Assembly (NCBI GenBank): GCA_014191755.1
Contig: BJHE01000014.1
Coordinates: forward strand, 1-54,941
Direction: 5' to 3'
Length of the DNA stretch: 54,941 bases
DNA from: Cyanobium sp.
GTDB lineage: Bacteria; Cyanobacteriota; Cyanobacteriia; PCC-6307; Cyanobiaceae
The notes under the pieces were generated by a model that saw only the letters and a list, made by a program, of their open reading frames with translations, had not been told where the DNA came from and did not search any database. Both the position numbers and the translations under genes were made by a program. Below are positions 14,981 through 25,376 of the stretch, piece by piece; position 1 is the first letter of the stretch; each line of letters starts with the position of its first letter.

Positions 14981-15799
14981 ATGGTCGGTCGGATCGCGTG
15001 GGCCCATCGCACCCTGGCACGGGCCCGTGGCGGCCGGGGCCTTCCCTGGCAGCTGCGGGCCCTGCCAGTGTGCGCCAGCACCGAACGCGAGCTCGATCAG
15101 TGGCTGCGGCAGGTGCCGCCCCAGGCAGGCTCTTTGCCCCCTGGGGCTGCCCTCCTAGCAACCGAATCAAGTCCCGGGCCACACCTACGCCAACCCCGTG
15201 CCGTGCTGGCCCGCCGGCAGCGCTTCGGTCATGGCCAGCAGGGGAGGGTGTGGGTGTCGCCGCCCGGGGGGGTGTGGCTCAGTGCGGCCCTGCCCTGGCC
15301 CGAGGATCCCGAAGGCGCCGCGTCACCCGCCCTCGCGGTGGCGGTGGCCCTGGCCGCCGAGCTGGTCGCGCTGGGGGTTCCCATCGGCCTGAAGTGGCCC
15401 AACGATCTGATGCTGCTCACCCCGGCGGGGCCCCGCAAGCTGGCCGGCCTGCTGCCCGGGCTGCGACTGCGGGGGGGAAAGGTGCGCTGGGCTCGCATCG
15501 GCATCGGGCTCAACGGCTGCAATCCCGTGCCCGCCGGAGCTGCCGCCCTGCTGGGCTTTCCCCGGGCCAGGGCCGGCCGCGGCGATCTCCTGGCGGCCCG
15601 GGTGCTGTTGGCCCTGGATCGAGCGATGGAGCTGGCGAGTCGGCCCGAAGCTGTGCGTTCCGCTGCGCAAGGGTTGCTGTTGCCCTTGGGCCCCCTGGAG
15701 CTGGAGGGGGAACTCTGGCGGCCCCTTGGCCTGGCCGACGACGGGGGGCTGCGGCTCATGAGCGACGCGGGCCGCCTCCGCATTTTGCGTCGCTTCTGA
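14981..15799 (+). CDS. birA: Biotin-[acetyl-CoA carboxylase] ligase, catalytic domain only
   Basis: A 272-residue protein with the biotin protein ligase core: GLKWPNDLMLL (biotin and carboxylate contacts), RKLAGLLPGL, and RIGIGLNGCNP, as in GIGxN. No N-terminal winged-helix repressor domain is present, as in other monofunctional ligases. The biotinyl-AMP loop, usually GRGRxGR, reads GHGQQGR followed by VWVSPPGGVWLSAALPWP; the loop arginines are replaced. It would biotinylate AccB for fatty-acid synthesis. Start is the ATG at 14981, 10 bp after the aminotransferase. The loop is unusual enough that activity should not be assumed. Confidence 0.85.
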   Translation: MVGRIAWAHRTLARARGGRGLPWQLRALPVCASTERELDQWLRQVPPQAGSLPPGAALLATESSPGPHLRQPRAVLARRQRFGHGQQGRVWVSPPGGVWLSAALPWPEDPEGAASPALAVAVALAAELVALGVPIGLKWPNDLMLLTPAGPRKLAGLLPGLRLRGGKVRWARIGIGLNGCNPVPAGAAALLGFPRARAGRGDLLAARVLLALDRAMELASRPEAVRSAAQGLLLPLGPLELEGELWRPLGLADDGGLRLMSDAGRLRILRRF

Positions 15800-15834
15800 T
15801 GCCAGCAGCACGTCACTTCTGATGCCAGAACCGG
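15789..15834. repeat. 23-bp imperfect tandem duplication at the birA stop codon
   Basis: The unit GTCGCTTCTGATGCCAG... (15789-15811) is repeated at 15812-15834 with one difference in the first 18 bases and more divergence at its end. The first copy contains the birA stop (15797-15799). Confidence 0.65.
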
Positions 15835-15949
15835 CGGCGCTGCTGTTGTGGTCGCTACGCGCTGCGTCCTTCCTGCCGTCGTCGTTCCGGCGGCCATGCA
15901 CCACAATGGCACCGGTTTTCCCGCAGCGCTCCCTCCGCGGCACTGATCC

Positions 15950-17461
15950 ATGCCCCGCCAGCCTCTGCGCACCCTTTTGGCCCTGCCGGTCCTGATCGCC
16001 GTGCCCCTGGCAGCGGTGCCCTTGGTGATGGCCCAGACCGCGCCCCTTGATCCAGGCGGTGGATCCCCCGCCTCCCAGCCCGCGCCGCCGTCCCCCCCCC
16101 CTTCCCTACCGCCTGCGCCCAGTTCGGCTGTCCTGGCCCCCGCGCCTGCCGCGGCTCCCGCCGAGCGACCTGCAGGCGCCCCACCGGCCGCGGCCGTCGC
16201 TCCAGTGGCGAGCCCTGCCTCTGGGGCAGCGGAAACCTCGCCCTTGCCGCGGGTTCGCGTCACGGTCTCCCCCGAGCGGCTGGTGCCGTCCTCCGGTGCT
16301 CTCGGCTCCAGCCCGCAGCCTCTGCAGCCGGGTCCCGATCAGCGCCAGGTTCAGACCCCCAAGCGCTTTGATCGCACCCTCGACGACCTGCTTCGTGATG
16401 GCGTGGTCAGCCCCCGCGACGTGCGAACCCACGAAGGCCTCTTTCCTCGTGGCAATAGCGAGGTGGTGCGTGAGGGCTGCAGCTCTGGCGCCTTTTCTGC
16501 CCGGGAATGTGGCGCCAGTGGTGTCACTTTCCGCTCCCGAAGCGATGGAGATGGCTCGATCGGAACGAGCGGTTACGGCGGCGCCTGGGCTGGCGGGAGT
16601 GCCGGCGGTGGCAGCGGCGAGCGCTACGGCATCGACGCTGCTCCCTTGCCGCCGATTGCCGTGCCGGTCACGGCCCTGCTCTCCGGGATCGGCGGCCGTT
16701 TCAGGCTCAGCGATGTTCTCCAGGTGTCCCCAAGGCCCGTCGGGATCCGGGGCAACGGCAACCGGGCCCTGATCTTCCCCCTGATCGGCAGCGCTGAAAT
16801 CACCAGTGGTTTCGGCTGGCGCCTCCACCCGATTCTCGGCACCTGGTTGATGCATAGCGGCCGCGATCTTGCCGCCCCCGAGGGCACCCCTGTGGTGGCC
16901 GCCCTATCCGGCCGTGTGGTGAGCAGTGGTGATGCCGGCGGCTATGGCCTGGCCATCGAAATCGAGCACGACAATCCCCGCCGAAACACTCTCTACGGCC
17001 ACCTCTCCGAGCTCTACGTGCGTGAGGGGGACCGAGTGCGCCAGGGTGAGGTGATTGGCCGGGTGGGCAGCACGGGCCGCAGCACCGGCCCCCACCTGCA
17101 CTTTGAATTGCGCATGCCCCAGGAGGGCGGCTGGGTTGCGGTGGATCCGGGCGAACTCGATCCCGGTGGTGGGGTTCAGGTGGCCGGGAGCGGTCAGCCG
17201 GGCCTCGCGGGCCTGCTCAATCCCGGCCTGGCACCCCCCAACGACGCGATTGCGCTGCTGATGGGCCAGCTTCTCCAGAGCCTGGAGCGTCCCCGTTCAC
17301 CTCTTGGAGCCCTCCCTGCGGGCCCCACGGCCCAGGAGTCCACAGCACCCAGGCCACTTCCCACCGACCGTCTGCCCCGAAGCCTGCCCCCCTCCGCCGC
17401 GCTGCCGGCGCCGGCACCCCTGCCCCGAAATCTCCCACCCGCAGCTACACCTGGTAGGTAA
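15950..17461 (+). CDS. M23-family (lysostaphin-type) peptidoglycan endopeptidase
   Basis: A 503-residue secreted cell-wall peptidase. It has a signal peptide (RTLLALPVLIAVPLAAVPLVMAQ, cleaved near residue 27), a Pro/Ala-rich segment to about 100, and a middle region with FDRTLDDLLRDGVVSPRDVR and a Gly/Ser stretch. The M23 domain follows (about 275-400): ITSGFGWRLHPILGTWLMHSGRDLAAP carries the zinc His and Asp, YGHLSEL the catalytic His region, and GPHLHFELR the HxH ligand. The C-terminal 90 residues are again Pro-rich. All metal ligands are present, so it should be an active zinc endopeptidase cutting peptide cross-links. It stands alone, 21 bp before ppk2. Confidence 0.92.
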   Translation: MPRQPLRTLLALPVLIAVPLAAVPLVMAQTAPLDPGGGSPASQPAPPSPPPSLPPAPSSAVLAPAPAAAPAERPAGAPPAAAVAPVASPASGAAETSPLPRVRVTVSPERLVPSSGALGSSPQPLQPGPDQRQVQTPKRFDRTLDDLLRDGVVSPRDVRTHEGLFPRGNSEVVREGCSSGAFSARECGASGVTFRSRSDGDGSIGTSGYGGAWAGGSAGGGSGERYGIDAAPLPPIAVPVTALLSGIGGRFRLSDVLQVSPRPVGIRGNGNRALIFPLIGSAEITSGFGWRLHPILGTWLMHSGRDLAAPEGTPVVAALSGRVVSSGDAGGYGLAIEIEHDNPRRNTLYGHLSELYVREGDRVRQGEVIGRVGSTGRSTGPHLHFELRMPQEGGWVAVDPGELDPGGGVQVAGSGQPGLAGLLNPGLAPPNDAIALLMGQLLQSLERPRSPLGALPAGPTAQESTAPRPLPTDRLPRSLPPSAALPAPAPLPRNLPPAATPGR

Positions 17462-17482
17462 CACCTGAGCAGGTGAGCCGCG

Positions 17483-18490
17483 ATGGGCAAGATGCAACCA
17501 GGCAAGAAGGGAAAGCACGCCCCCGGGGATCCCGTCGACCTGAGCGGCGGTGCAGTACGCCATGGGTCCGCTATGGCCTCCTTGGACGCATCAGCGGACC
17601 TGAGCCAGCCCACTGATCGGCATCACCAGGCTTCTGCCGGTGGTGGCCGGGAGCATTCCGCTAGCCCGGGCCAGAGTGAGCCCACCTCGCGAGTGCTTGG
17701 CGCGCCGGGCGAGAAGCTCCCCCGCAGCTTCTACGAATCGGAACTGGCCCAGCTCCAGCTGGAGCTGGTGAAGATGCAGTACTGGATCAAGGGCACCGGC
17801 TTCCGTCTGATCGTGATCTTCGAGGGGCGCGACGCCGCTGGTAAGGGCGGCACGATCAAGCGCATCACCGAGCCGCTCAATCCCCGCGGCTGCCGGGTGG
17901 TGGCCCTGGGTACCCCCTCCGACCAGCAGAAGACCCAGTGGTATTTCCAGCGCTATGTGGAGCATTTACCCTCCGCTGGCGAGATCGTGATCTTCGATCG
18001 CAGCTGGTACAACCGCGCCGGGGTGGAGCGGGTGATGGGCTTCTGCACGGAGCAGGAGGTGGACCAGTTCATGCGGGCCTGCCCTGAATTCGAACGGATG
18101 CTTGTGGACAGCGGCATCCCGCTGCTCAAATACTGGTTTTCGGTGAGTGATGCCGAGCAGGAGGCCCGCTTCCGCGATCGCATCGAGGATCCGATGCGCC
18201 GCTGGAAGCTCTCCCCGATGGATCTGGAGGCCCGCGACCGCTGGGAGGCGTTCTCCCACGCCAAGGACGCGATGCTCTCCCACACCAACATCCCCGAGGC
18301 GCCCTGGTTCACCGTGGAGGCGGACGACAAGCGCCGCGCCCGGCTCAACACCATCCATCACCTGCTCAGCAAGGTGCCGTATGGGGACATGACCCCTGCT
18401 GCGGTAAAGCTGCCGCCCCGAAAACCGGCCCGGGCGGTGGAACGGCCCCCGATTGGCGAGCAGTTTTTTGTGCCCAATCGCTACATCTGA
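17483..18490 (+). CDS. ppk2: Polyphosphate kinase 2
   Basis: A 335-residue PPK2-family enzyme that uses polyphosphate to phosphorylate nucleotides, or the reverse. The Walker A motif is FEGRDAAGKGGTIKR, Walker B is IVIFDRSWYNRAGVERVMGF, and the lid region is RFRDRIEDPMRRWKLSPMD. The first about 75 residues are a low-complexity, charged extension not typical of the core; an internal ATG at residue 31 is possible. The core from SFYESELAQLQLELVKMQ on has normal length. It is convergent with the CNNM-family gene; no clear terminator lies in the 33-bp gap. Confidence 0.93.
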   Translation: MGKMQPGKKGKHAPGDPVDLSGGAVRHGSAMASLDASADLSQPTDRHHQASAGGGREHSASPGQSEPTSRVLGAPGEKLPRSFYESELAQLQLELVKMQYWIKGTGFRLIVIFEGRDAAGKGGTIKRITEPLNPRGCRVVALGTPSDQQKTQWYFQRYVEHLPSAGEIVIFDRSWYNRAGVERVMGFCTEQEVDQFMRACPEFERMLVDSGIPLLKYWFSVSDAEQEARFRDRIEDPMRRWKLSPMDLEARDRWEAFSHAKDAMLSHTNIPEAPWFTVEADDKRRARLNTIHHLLSKVPYGDMTPAAVKLPPRKPARAVERPPIGEQFFVPNRYI

Positions 18491-18523
18491 AGCCGGAAGG
18501 CGTTCCCTGCTACTGCGGTTTGG

Positions 18524-19897
18524 TCAGGGTTTGCCGCTCTCAGGCAGCTTCTGATCGCCCGGAAGCAGGGTCACGAGCACCTTGTCGACCCGGTTGCCAT
18601 CCATGTCAAGGATCTCGAGCCGCAACCCATCAATGTTGAAGAGTTCACCACTGCGGGGGATGTGGCCAAGGTGGTGCATGGTGAAGCCGCCAAGGGTGTG
18701 GAAATCGCCGCTGCCCTCGCCCGGCAGGCTGGTGCGCCCCACCAGTTCCTTGAAGGCCTCGAATTCCAGCAACCCATCCACAAGCCAGGAGCCGTCTTCG
18801 CGCTGCACCACGGAAGGGTCCTCCTCATCCTCGGCGGAGGGGAGATCCCCCACGATCGCCTCCATCAGATCGGTCACGGTCACCAAGCCCTCGATGCCGC
18901 CGAATTCATCGGTGACCAGGGCGATGTGGCTTCCCGATTCCCGGAACCGCTCGATCACAGCCAGGGCCCGCATGGTTTCCGCCACGTAGAGAGGTGGCTG
19001 CAGCAGCTGCTCCAGGGCCACCGGCTGGGGGCTGTGTGGCGGTTCGCTCGGTTCCCGTCCGGTCCGGGAGAGGCGCTCGGCCACCAGGAACTGGCTCGTG
19101 CGCAGCACCCCTTCGCAGGCATCGAGGCTGCCCCGGCCCACGGGCAGGCGGGAATGGTTGCTTCCGATCACGGTCTCCAGCTGCTCAAGCGGGCTCGCTT
19201 CGGCATCCAGCCAGTTGATCTCGGTTCGTGAGGTCATAAAGGCCCGGATCGGGCGGTCCCCCAGGCGGAAGACCCGCTGCACCATGCTGTGTTCGGCCTG
19301 TTCAAACACCCCCGCTTCGGCGCCTTGGCGGATTAGCGCCTTGATCTCGTCTTCGGTAAGATTGGGTTCGCCACTGTCACGGATGCCCATCAGCCGCAGC
19401 AGGGTCTCGGTGGAGCTGCCCAGCAGGCGAACCACCGGAGCACTGAACCGGGAGAGGGCGCGCATCGGGCCAGCCACAGCACAGGCGATGGCCTCGGGGT
19501 CGTTCAGGGCGATGCGTTTGGGAAGCAGTTCGCCGATCACCAGGGAGAGGTAGGTGATCACGCCCACCACCAGCGTCACGCTCACCCCCTGGGCGGAGCG
19601 ACCGATCCAGGGCACCGTGGCTAAAAGGGGCTCCAACCGCTGGGCGATGGTGGCGCCGCCCACGGCACCGCTGAGGATGCCGATCAGGGTGATGCCGATC
19701 TGCACCGTGGAGAGAAAGTCATTGGGGGCGTTGGCCAGCTTCAGGGCCGCCCCGGCCTTGCGGTTGCCGCGCTCGGCCTGCTGCTCCAGCCGCACCTTGC
19801 GGGCCGAGACCACGGCGATCTCCGAACCGGAGAAGATGCCGTTGGCGATGATCAGCACCAGAATCAACAGGCCTTCGATCAGCAGTCCCGAGGCCAT
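18524..19897 (-). CDS. CNNM/CorC-type (hemolysin family) membrane protein with CBS pair
   Basis: A 457-residue protein with an N-terminal DUF21/CNNM membrane domain of about four helices (LLILVLIIANGIFSGSEIAVVSARK, then FLSTVQIGITLIGILSGAVGG and LSLVIGELLPKRIAL), a CBS-domain pair (about 200-350, including TDEFGGIEGLVTVTDLMEAIVG), and a C-terminal CorC/HlyC domain (SWLVDGLLEFEAFKEL to the end). The family is linked to magnesium or cobalt efflux; the name hemolysin is historical. The frame opens to a GTG at 19963, but the extra 22 residues are not hydrophobic or conserved-looking, so the ATG at 19897 (MASGLLIEG) is chosen. Confidence 0.88.
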   Translation of the reverse strand: MASGLLIEGLLILVLIIANGIFSGSEIAVVSARKVRLEQQAERGNRKAGAALKLANAPNDFLSTVQIGITLIGILSGAVGGATIAQRLEPLLATVPWIGRSAQGVSVTLVVGVITYLSLVIGELLPKRIALNDPEAIACAVAGPMRALSRFSAPVVRLLGSSTETLLRLMGIRDSGEPNLTEDEIKALIRQGAEAGVFEQAEHSMVQRVFRLGDRPIRAFMTSRTEINWLDAEASPLEQLETVIGSNHSRLPVGRGSLDACEGVLRTSQFLVAERLSRTGREPSEPPHSPQPVALEQLLQPPLYVAETMRALAVIERFRESGSHIALVTDEFGGIEGLVTVTDLMEAIVGDLPSAEDEEDPSVVQREDGSWLVDGLLEFEAFKELVGRTSLPGEGSGDFHTLGGFTMHHLGHIPRSGELFNIDGLRLEILDMDGNRVDKVLVTLLPGDQKLPESGKP

Positions 19898-20023
19898 CTG
19901 AACGGCATTCTTGTGGTTGAACCCTATCAGCGCAGCATCGCCCGATGGTCGGGATATGGGCACGGCAGCACGCTCCCTGCCTGCGACTTGACCAAACGGT
20001 GCGTCGACGAACCGGAGATTCGA

Positions 20024-20809
20024 TTAGCCGGCAAGTCGGCCATCGCGGAAGTGCACCACCCGGCGAGCCCGGTCGCCCACTTCCTGCTCGTGGGTCACCA
20101 GCAGGATCGTGATGCCCTGGCCGTTGAGGTCATCGAAGATGGCCAGCACTTCCTCGGTGGTGCGGGAGTCGAGGGCGCCGGTGGGTTCATCCGCCAGCAG
20201 CATCGCCGGCCGGTTGATGATCGCCCGCGCCACCGCCACCCGTTGCTGCTGGCCCCCTGAGAGCTGGTTGGGGCGGTTGTCGATCCGGTTGGAGAGGCCC
20301 ACCCGCTCCAAGGCCTGCCGGGCCCGCTCGCGCCGCTCCTCGGCGGGCACCCCGGCGTAGATCATCGGCAGCATCACATTGTCGAGGGCGCTGATCTGGG
20401 GCAGCAGGTGGAACTGCTGAAACACGAACCCCAGCTCCCTGTTGCGCAGGTCGGCGAGGGCGTCGTCATCGAGGCTTTCCACCGGTACCCCGTTGAGCCG
20501 ATAGCTGCCGCTGCTGGGCCGGTCGAGGCAGCCCAGAATGTTCATCGCCGTGCTCTTTCCCGAGCCCGACGTTCCCATCACCGCCAGGTAGTCGCCCCGC
20601 TCTACCGTGAGACAGAGATCATCAAGGGCGCGAACCAAGGTGTCGCCGCTGCCGTAGATCTTGCTCACATGGTGGAGTTCGGCCACCGGACCCTCCACCG
20701 CGATCGGCTTGGCCTCGGGGCCTAAGAGCTGCGTGGCTGATGAGAGAAGATCTAAGGACCTCCTGGGGGCGAACCAGCGCCGGGCCGGTAGGGAATAGGG
20801 ATGGGCCAT
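20024..20809 (-). CDS. ABC transporter ATP-binding protein, MacB/LolD/DevA type
   Basis: A 261-residue ATPase. Walker A is GTSGSGKST, Q-loop FVFQQFHLLPQ, signature LSGGQQQRVAVARA, Walker B MLLADEPTGALD, and H-loop VTHE. The HLLPQISALDNVMLPMIYAG region is typical of the LolD/MacB/DevA group that works with FtsX-like permeases. No permease gene is adjacent; ndhB lies 7 bp upstream on the same strand, which suggests co-transcription without functional relation. The frame is open to 20923, but that extension overlaps ndhB, so the ATG at 20809 (MAHPYSLPARRW) is chosen; a shorter start near PVAELHHVSKIYG is possible. Confidence 0.88.
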   Translation of the reverse strand: MAHPYSLPARRWFAPRRSLDLLSSATQLLGPEAKPIAVEGPVAELHHVSKIYGSGDTLVRALDDLCLTVERGDYLAVMGTSGSGKSTAMNILGCLDRPSSGSYRLNGVPVESLDDDALADLRNRELGFVFQQFHLLPQISALDNVMLPMIYAGVPAEERRERARQALERVGLSNRIDNRPNQLSGGQQQRVAVARAIINRPAMLLADEPTGALDSRTTEEVLAIFDDLNGQGITILLVTHEQEVGDRARRVVHFRDGRLAG

Positions 20810-20816
20810 GGGACGA

Positions 20817-22481
20817 TCAGCCGAGGGGCAAGGCCCCGGCCACCGCAATCGCCTGCTGGAGGATCGGAGTTCCTGCCACCGTGGAACTTGCCCACTCGAA
20901 AAGAGGGCTGGAGAGAATGCCACCCACGGCCGTCACGAACACGCAACCGACCAGAGCAGCGCGCAGCGACTGCATGCCGGATAGGTTCCAGCTGATCTCG
21001 GGATAGGCCTTCACAGCATCAGAGGCCTCCTGCGGCTCTTTCACCACCATCATCTTGATTACAGAGATGTAGTAGTAGATCGAAACCACTGAGGTGATCA
21101 GACCCACCACCACTAATAGATACTGTTTGTCGGCCCAACCGGCGAAGAAGAGATAGATCTTGCCAAAGAAACCCAACATCGGCGGGATGCCGCCTAGCGA
21201 GAGCAGGCAGAGGCTGAGCCCCAGGGTGATCAGGGGATCCTTCTGGTACAGGCCTGCATAATCAGCGATCCGGTCACTACCGGTGCGGAGCGAGAAGAGG
21301 ATGATGCAGGCAAAGGCCCCCAGGTTCATGAACAGATAGGCGGCCATGTAAAGAACCATCGAGGCGAAGCCGTCCTCGGTGCCACAGACCAGGCCGATCA
21401 TCACGAAACCTGCTTGCCCGATCGAGCTGTAGGCCAGCATCCGTTTCATCGAGGTCTGCGCCAGTGCCACGATGTTGCCCAGCACCATGCTGAGCACCGC
21501 CAGCACGGTGAACAGGAATTTCCACTGGACATCGAAGCTTTCAAAGCAGCCCACCAGCAGCCGCAGGGCTAGGGCGAAACCGGCGGCCTTGGATCCCACC
21601 GAAAGGAAGGCCACCACCGGGGTGGGGGATCCTTCGTACACATCGGGAGTCCACTGGTGGAACGGCACGGCGGCAATCTTGAAGGCCACCGTGGCCAACA
21701 CGAATACAAGCGAGAGGGCGGTGATCGGTGAGGCGGCCGTCTTCAGAGCCACGGCAATCGCTTCCAGACTGGTGCTGCCACCGCTCAATCCGTAAAGCAG
21801 GGAAGCGCCGTAAAGAAAAACAGCGGCCGCAGCCGATCCCACCAGCAGATATTTCAGGGCGGCCTCGGAACTGCGGGCGTCGCGCTTCATGTACCCCGAG
21901 AGCAAATAGCTCGAAACCGAAAGGGTTTCCAGGGAGATGAAGATGCTGATCAGGTCGGTGGAGCCACACAGGAACATCGCGCCCAGCGTGGCTGCCAGCA
22001 GGATCGCGGCGTATTCCCCCACCGGCGTGCCGCTGCGCTCCACATAGCGCCAGCTCAGCAGCAGCGTCACCAGGGTGGAGGCCGCCACCACGCCCCGGAA
22101 CGCGATCGCCAGGTTGTCGGCCAGGAAGGAGCCCAGGAAGGAGGGTTCCAGAGGTCCGTTCCATTGCAGGGCAAGCAGCACTAGGGCCGAGCCGAGACCT
22201 CCGTAGCAGAGGGGAGGAACCCAGCGGGTCGCCGCCTTCTCCCCGGCCAGATCCACCAGCAGGCAGGCGATCAGGGCGATCAGCACGGCCGCCTCCGGGG
22301 CGATCGCGCCGGCATTCAATTGAAGATTCAGGGTCCCCGTGCTGAGGCCCGAGGCGATCGTATCGGTCACGGCGGTGGACGCCGTCGTGAGGGCTAGCGG
22401 TACGAGGGCCAGCGGGTGGGGGCCACTCAGCAGGCCAGCGAGCGCACCTGGAAGTGCCACGGTGATGGCCACTGGGTTCAA
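20817..22481 (-). CDS. ndhB: NAD(P)H-quinone oxidoreductase subunit 2 (NdhB)
   Basis: A proton-pumping antiporter-like subunit of thylakoid NDH-1, used in respiration and cyclic electron flow. Up to 554 residues with about 14 hydrophobic helices; diagnostic stretches are [76 protein letters not shown] and [16 protein letters not shown]. The conserved lysines and the Glu of SLETLS are present. The start is uncertain: the frame opens with TTG at 22481, but the family normally begins about 30-40 residues later, and a GTG at 22370 ([12 protein letters not shown]) gives a normal 517-residue protein. It is divergent from topA. Confidence 0.95.
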   Translation of the reverse strand: MNPVAITVALPGALAGLLSGPHPLALVPLALTTASTAVTDTIASGLSTGTLNLQLNAGAIAPEAAVLIALIACLLVDLAGEKAATRWVPPLCYGGLGSALVLLALQWNGPLEPSFLGSFLADNLAIAFRGVVAASTLVTLLLSWRYVERSGTPVGEYAAILLAATLGAMFLCGSTDLISIFISLETLSVSSYLLSGYMKRDARSSEAALKYLLVGSAAAAVFLYGASLLYGLSGGSTSLEAIAVALKTAASPITALSLVFVLATVAFKIAAVPFHQWTPDVYEGSPTPVVAFLSVGSKAAGFALALRLLVGCFESFDVQWKFLFTVLAVLSMVLGNIVALAQTSMKRMLAYSSIGQAGFVMIGLVCGTEDGFASMVLYMAAYLFMNLGAFACIILFSLRTGSDRIADYAGLYQKDPLITLGLSLCLLSLGGIPPMLGFFGKIYLFFAGWADKQYLLVVVGLITSVVSIYYYISVIKMMVVKEPQEASDAVKAYPEISWNLSGMQSLRAALVGCVFVTAVGGILSSPLFEWASSTVAGTPILQQAIAVAGALPLG

Positions 22482-22613
22482 GGCATCCGGTTTTGCGGAC
22501 TGTAGCGGCCGTTTCGGGAGTCGATGGCCCCTTGCTTGTCTCGCTTTGCAGGCACCGCGTTAGGCGTCCCGCCCGCCGATGCGATAAAGAGGGAAGCGGT
22601 TTCCTGCGTTTCT

Positions 22614-25376
22614 GTGGCGCACACCCTGGTCATTGTCGAGAGCCCTACCAAGGCCAAAACCATCCGGGGGTACCTGCCGAAGGACTTCCGTGTGGAGGCC
22701 TCCATGGGCCATGTCCGGGATCTTCCCAACAACGCCAGCGAGATCCCGGCGGCCCACAAGGGCGAGAAGTGGGCCAACCTGGGCGTGAACACCGCCAACG
22801 ACTTCGAGCCCCTCTACGTGGTGCCGAAGGACAAGAAGAAGGTGGTCAAGGAGCTCAAGGATGCCCTCAAGGGCGCCGAGAGGTTGCTGCTGGCCACGGA
22901 CGAAGACCGGGAGGGCGAAAGCATCAGCTGGCATCTGCTTCAGCTCCTCTCTCCCAAGGTGGAGGTCAAGCGGATGGTGTTCCACGAGATCACCAAGGAG
23001 GCGATCGGCCGGGCCCTGGAGAGCACCCGTGACCTCGACATGGAGCTCGTGCATGCCCAGGAGACCCGCCGCATCCTCGACCGGCTGGTGGGCTATACCC
23101 TCTCGCCGCTGCTGTGGAAGAAGGTTGCCTGGGGCCTCTCAGCCGGCCGGGTGCAGTCGGTGGCGGTGCGACTTTTGGTTCAGCGGGAGCGGGCGCGGCG
23201 GGCCTTCCGCAGCGGCAGCTACTGGGACCTCAAGGCCAGACTCAGCCACGGCGGCCTCCGCTTCGAGGCCAAGCTCAGCCAGGTGAAGGGCGAGCGGATC
23301 GCCGGCGGCAGCGATTTCGATGAGAGCACCGGAGCCCTCAAGACCGGTAGCAAGGTGCGGCTGCTCGCTGAGAACGAGGCCCGTTCCCTGGTGGCGGCGG
23401 TGGAGGCTGGCCTCTGGCGGGTCACGGCGGTGGAGGAGAAGCCCACCGTGCGCAAGCCGGTGCCCCCCTTCACCACCAGCACCCTGCAGCAGGAGGCGAA
23501 CCGCAAGCTGCGGCTCTCGGCTCGGGAAACGATGCGCACCGCCCAGGCCCTCTACGAGCGGGGCTTCATCACCTACATGCGCACCGACTCGGTGCACCTC
23601 TCCGACCAGGCGATCAATGCGGCCCGCAGCTGCGTGGCCGACCGCTACGGCAAGGAGTTCCTCTCGCCGGCCCCCCGCCAGTTCACCACCAAGGCCCGCA
23701 ACGCCCAGGAGGCTCACGAGGCGATCCGCCCGGCTGGGGAATCCTTCCGCACTCCGGCCGACACCGGTCTCGACGGCCGTGACCTTTCCCTCTACGAGCT
23801 GATCTGGAAGCGCACCGTGGCCAGCCAGATGGCCGACGCCAAGCTGACCATGCTGGCGGTCGACCTAGAGGCCGCTGCCGGGAGCGCCGAGGGCCCGGCC
23901 CTGTTCCGCTCCAGCGGCAAGCGGATCGACTTCGCCGGCTTCTTCCGCGCCTACGTGGAGGGCAGTGACGACCCCGATGCCGCCCTGGAGGGACAGGAGG
24001 TGCTGCTGCCGGCCCTGAAGGTGGGTGATGCCCCCGCCGGTGAGGCGGTAGAGGCCCTCGGTCACCACACCCAGCCCCCCGCCCGCTTTAGCGAGGCGGC
24101 CCTGGTGAAGACACTTGAGAAGGAGGGCATCGGCCGCCCTTCCACCTATGCCTCGATCATCGGCACGATCGTGGACCGCGGTTACGCCACGCTTCAGAAC
24201 AATTCCCTCACCCCCAGCTTCACCGCCTTCGCGGTGACCGCCCTGCTGGAGGAACATTTTCCGGATCTGGTCGATACCAGCTTCACAGCCAGGATGGAGA
24301 GCAGCCTCGATGAGATCTCCACCGGCAAGGTGGAGTGGCTGCCCTACCTGGAGGGCTTCTACAAGGGCGAGAAGGGGCTCGAAACCCAGGTGCTTCAGCG
24401 CGAGGGCGACATCGACCCCGGTGTCTCCCGCACCGTGGAACTGGAGGGTCTGCCCTGCGTGGTGCGGATCGGCCGTTTCGGGGCCTATCTGGAGAAGAAA
24501 CGGGTGGCCGACGATGGCAGCGAGGAGCTGCTCAAGGCCACATTGCCGGTGGAGATCACCCCGGCCGACCTCGATGCGGATCGGGCCGAGCTCATTCTCA
24601 AGCAGAAGGCCGATGGACCAGAATCGATTGGGGTGGATCCCGAGACCGGCGAATCCGTCTACCTGCTGTTCGGCCAGTACGGACCTTATCTCCAGCTCGG
24701 CCAGGCAAGTGAGGCCACCCCCAAACCCAAGCGGGCTTCCCTGCCGAAGGGCAGCAAACCCGATGGCATGACTCTGGAGGATGCCCTCGGCCTTCTGCGG
24801 CTTCCCCGCCATCTGGGCGAGCATCCCGAGGGCGGTAAAGTGCAGGCCGGCCTCGGCCGCTTCGGGCCCTATGTAGTGCACGACAAGGGCAAGGGCGAGA
24901 AGGAGTACCGCTCCCTTAAGGGCGACGACGACGTGCTGGCGATCGGCCTCAGTCGGGCCCTCGAATTGCTGGCCGAACCCAAGCGGGGCCGCGGCGGCCG
25001 CACCGCCCTCAAGGATCTCGGCACACCGGAAGGGGCCGAGGAGGCGATCCAGCTGTTCAATGGGCCCTACGGGCTTTACGTGAAGCAGGGCAAGGTGAAT
25101 GCCTCCCTGCCGGAGGGCACCACGGCCGACACCATCACGCTGGAGCAGGCGGTCGAGCTGCTGGCCGCTAAGGCCTCCAGCGGCAAGGGTTCCAGCCGGG
25201 CCCGCCCCACCAGGGCAGCAGCCCCCAAGGTCTCAGGTGCCAAGACCCCTAAGCCCGCCAGCAAGGCCAGCAGCAGCGCGAAACCGGCCAAGCCGGCCAC
25301 CAAGCCCCCGGTCACCACCAAGACCGGCCGGCTTCGGGCCAGTGCCGTGAGGGTGATCAAGCCGGCGGGCAGCTGA
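22614..25376 (+). CDS. topA: DNA topoisomerase I
   Basis: A 920-residue type IA topoisomerase that relaxes negative supercoils. It starts with the Toprim domain ([17 protein letters not shown], then [17 protein letters not shown] with the acidic metal-binding residues). The catalytic tyrosine is in [14 protein letters not shown]. The C-terminal half has four cyanobacterial-type repeat modules built around [15 protein letters not shown] motifs instead of zinc fingers, and a Lys/Ala/Pro/Ser-rich basic tail. The GTG at 22614 is chosen because the conserved strand HTLVIVES follows directly; the 30-residue extension to 22524 is not family-like. It overlaps the next gene at ctgATGg (stop at 25374-25376). 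Confidence 0.97.
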   Translation: MAHTLVIVESPTKAKTIRGYLPKDFRVEASMGHVRDLPNNASEIPAAHKGEKWANLGVNTANDFEPLYVVPKDKKKVVKELKDALKGAERLLLATDEDREGESISWHLLQLLSPKVEVKRMVFHEITKEAIGRALESTRDLDMELVHAQETRRILDRLVGYTLSPLLWKKVAWGLSAGRVQSVAVRLLVQRERARRAFRSGSYWDLKARLSHGGLRFEAKLSQVKGERIAGGSDFDESTGALKTGSKVRLLAENEARSLVAAVEAGLWRVTAVEEKPTVRKPVPPFTTSTLQQEANRKLRLSARETMRTAQALYERGFITYMRTDSVHLSDQAINAARSCVADRYGKEFLSPAPRQFTTKARNAQEAHEAIRPAGESFRTPADTGLDGRDLSLYELIWKRTVASQMADAKLTMLAVDLEAAAGSAEGPALFRSSGKRIDFAGFFRAYVEGSDDPDAALEGQEVLLPALKVGDAPAGEAVEALGHHTQPPARFSEAALVKTLEKEGIGRPSTYASIIGTIVDRGYATLQNNSLTPSFTAFAVTALLEEHFPDLVDTSFTARMESSLDEISTGKVEWLPYLEGFYKGEKGLETQVLQREGDIDPGVSRTVELEGLPCVVRIGRFGAYLEKKRVADDGSEELLKATLPVEITPADLDADRAELILKQKADGPESIGVDPETGESVYLLFGQYGPYLQLGQASEATPKPKRASLPKGSKPDGMTLEDALGLLRLPRHLGEHPEGGKVQAGLGRFGPYVVHDKGKGEKEYRSLKGDDDVLAIGLSRALELLAEPKRGRGGRTALKDLGTPEGAEEAIQLFNGPYGLYVKQGKVNASLPEGTTADTITLEQAVELLAAKASSGKGSSRARPTRAAAPKVSGAKTPKPASKASSSAKPAKPATKPPVTTKTGRLRASAVRVIKPAGS

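Noticed and set aside
15229..16263. Minus-strand frame of 344 residues across birA and the M23 peptidase
   Set aside because: It spans two unrelated plus-strand genes and has shadow composition.
23865..24881. Minus-strand frame of 338 residues opposite topA
   Set aside because: The plus strand encodes conserved topoisomerase; the antisense frame has no family features.
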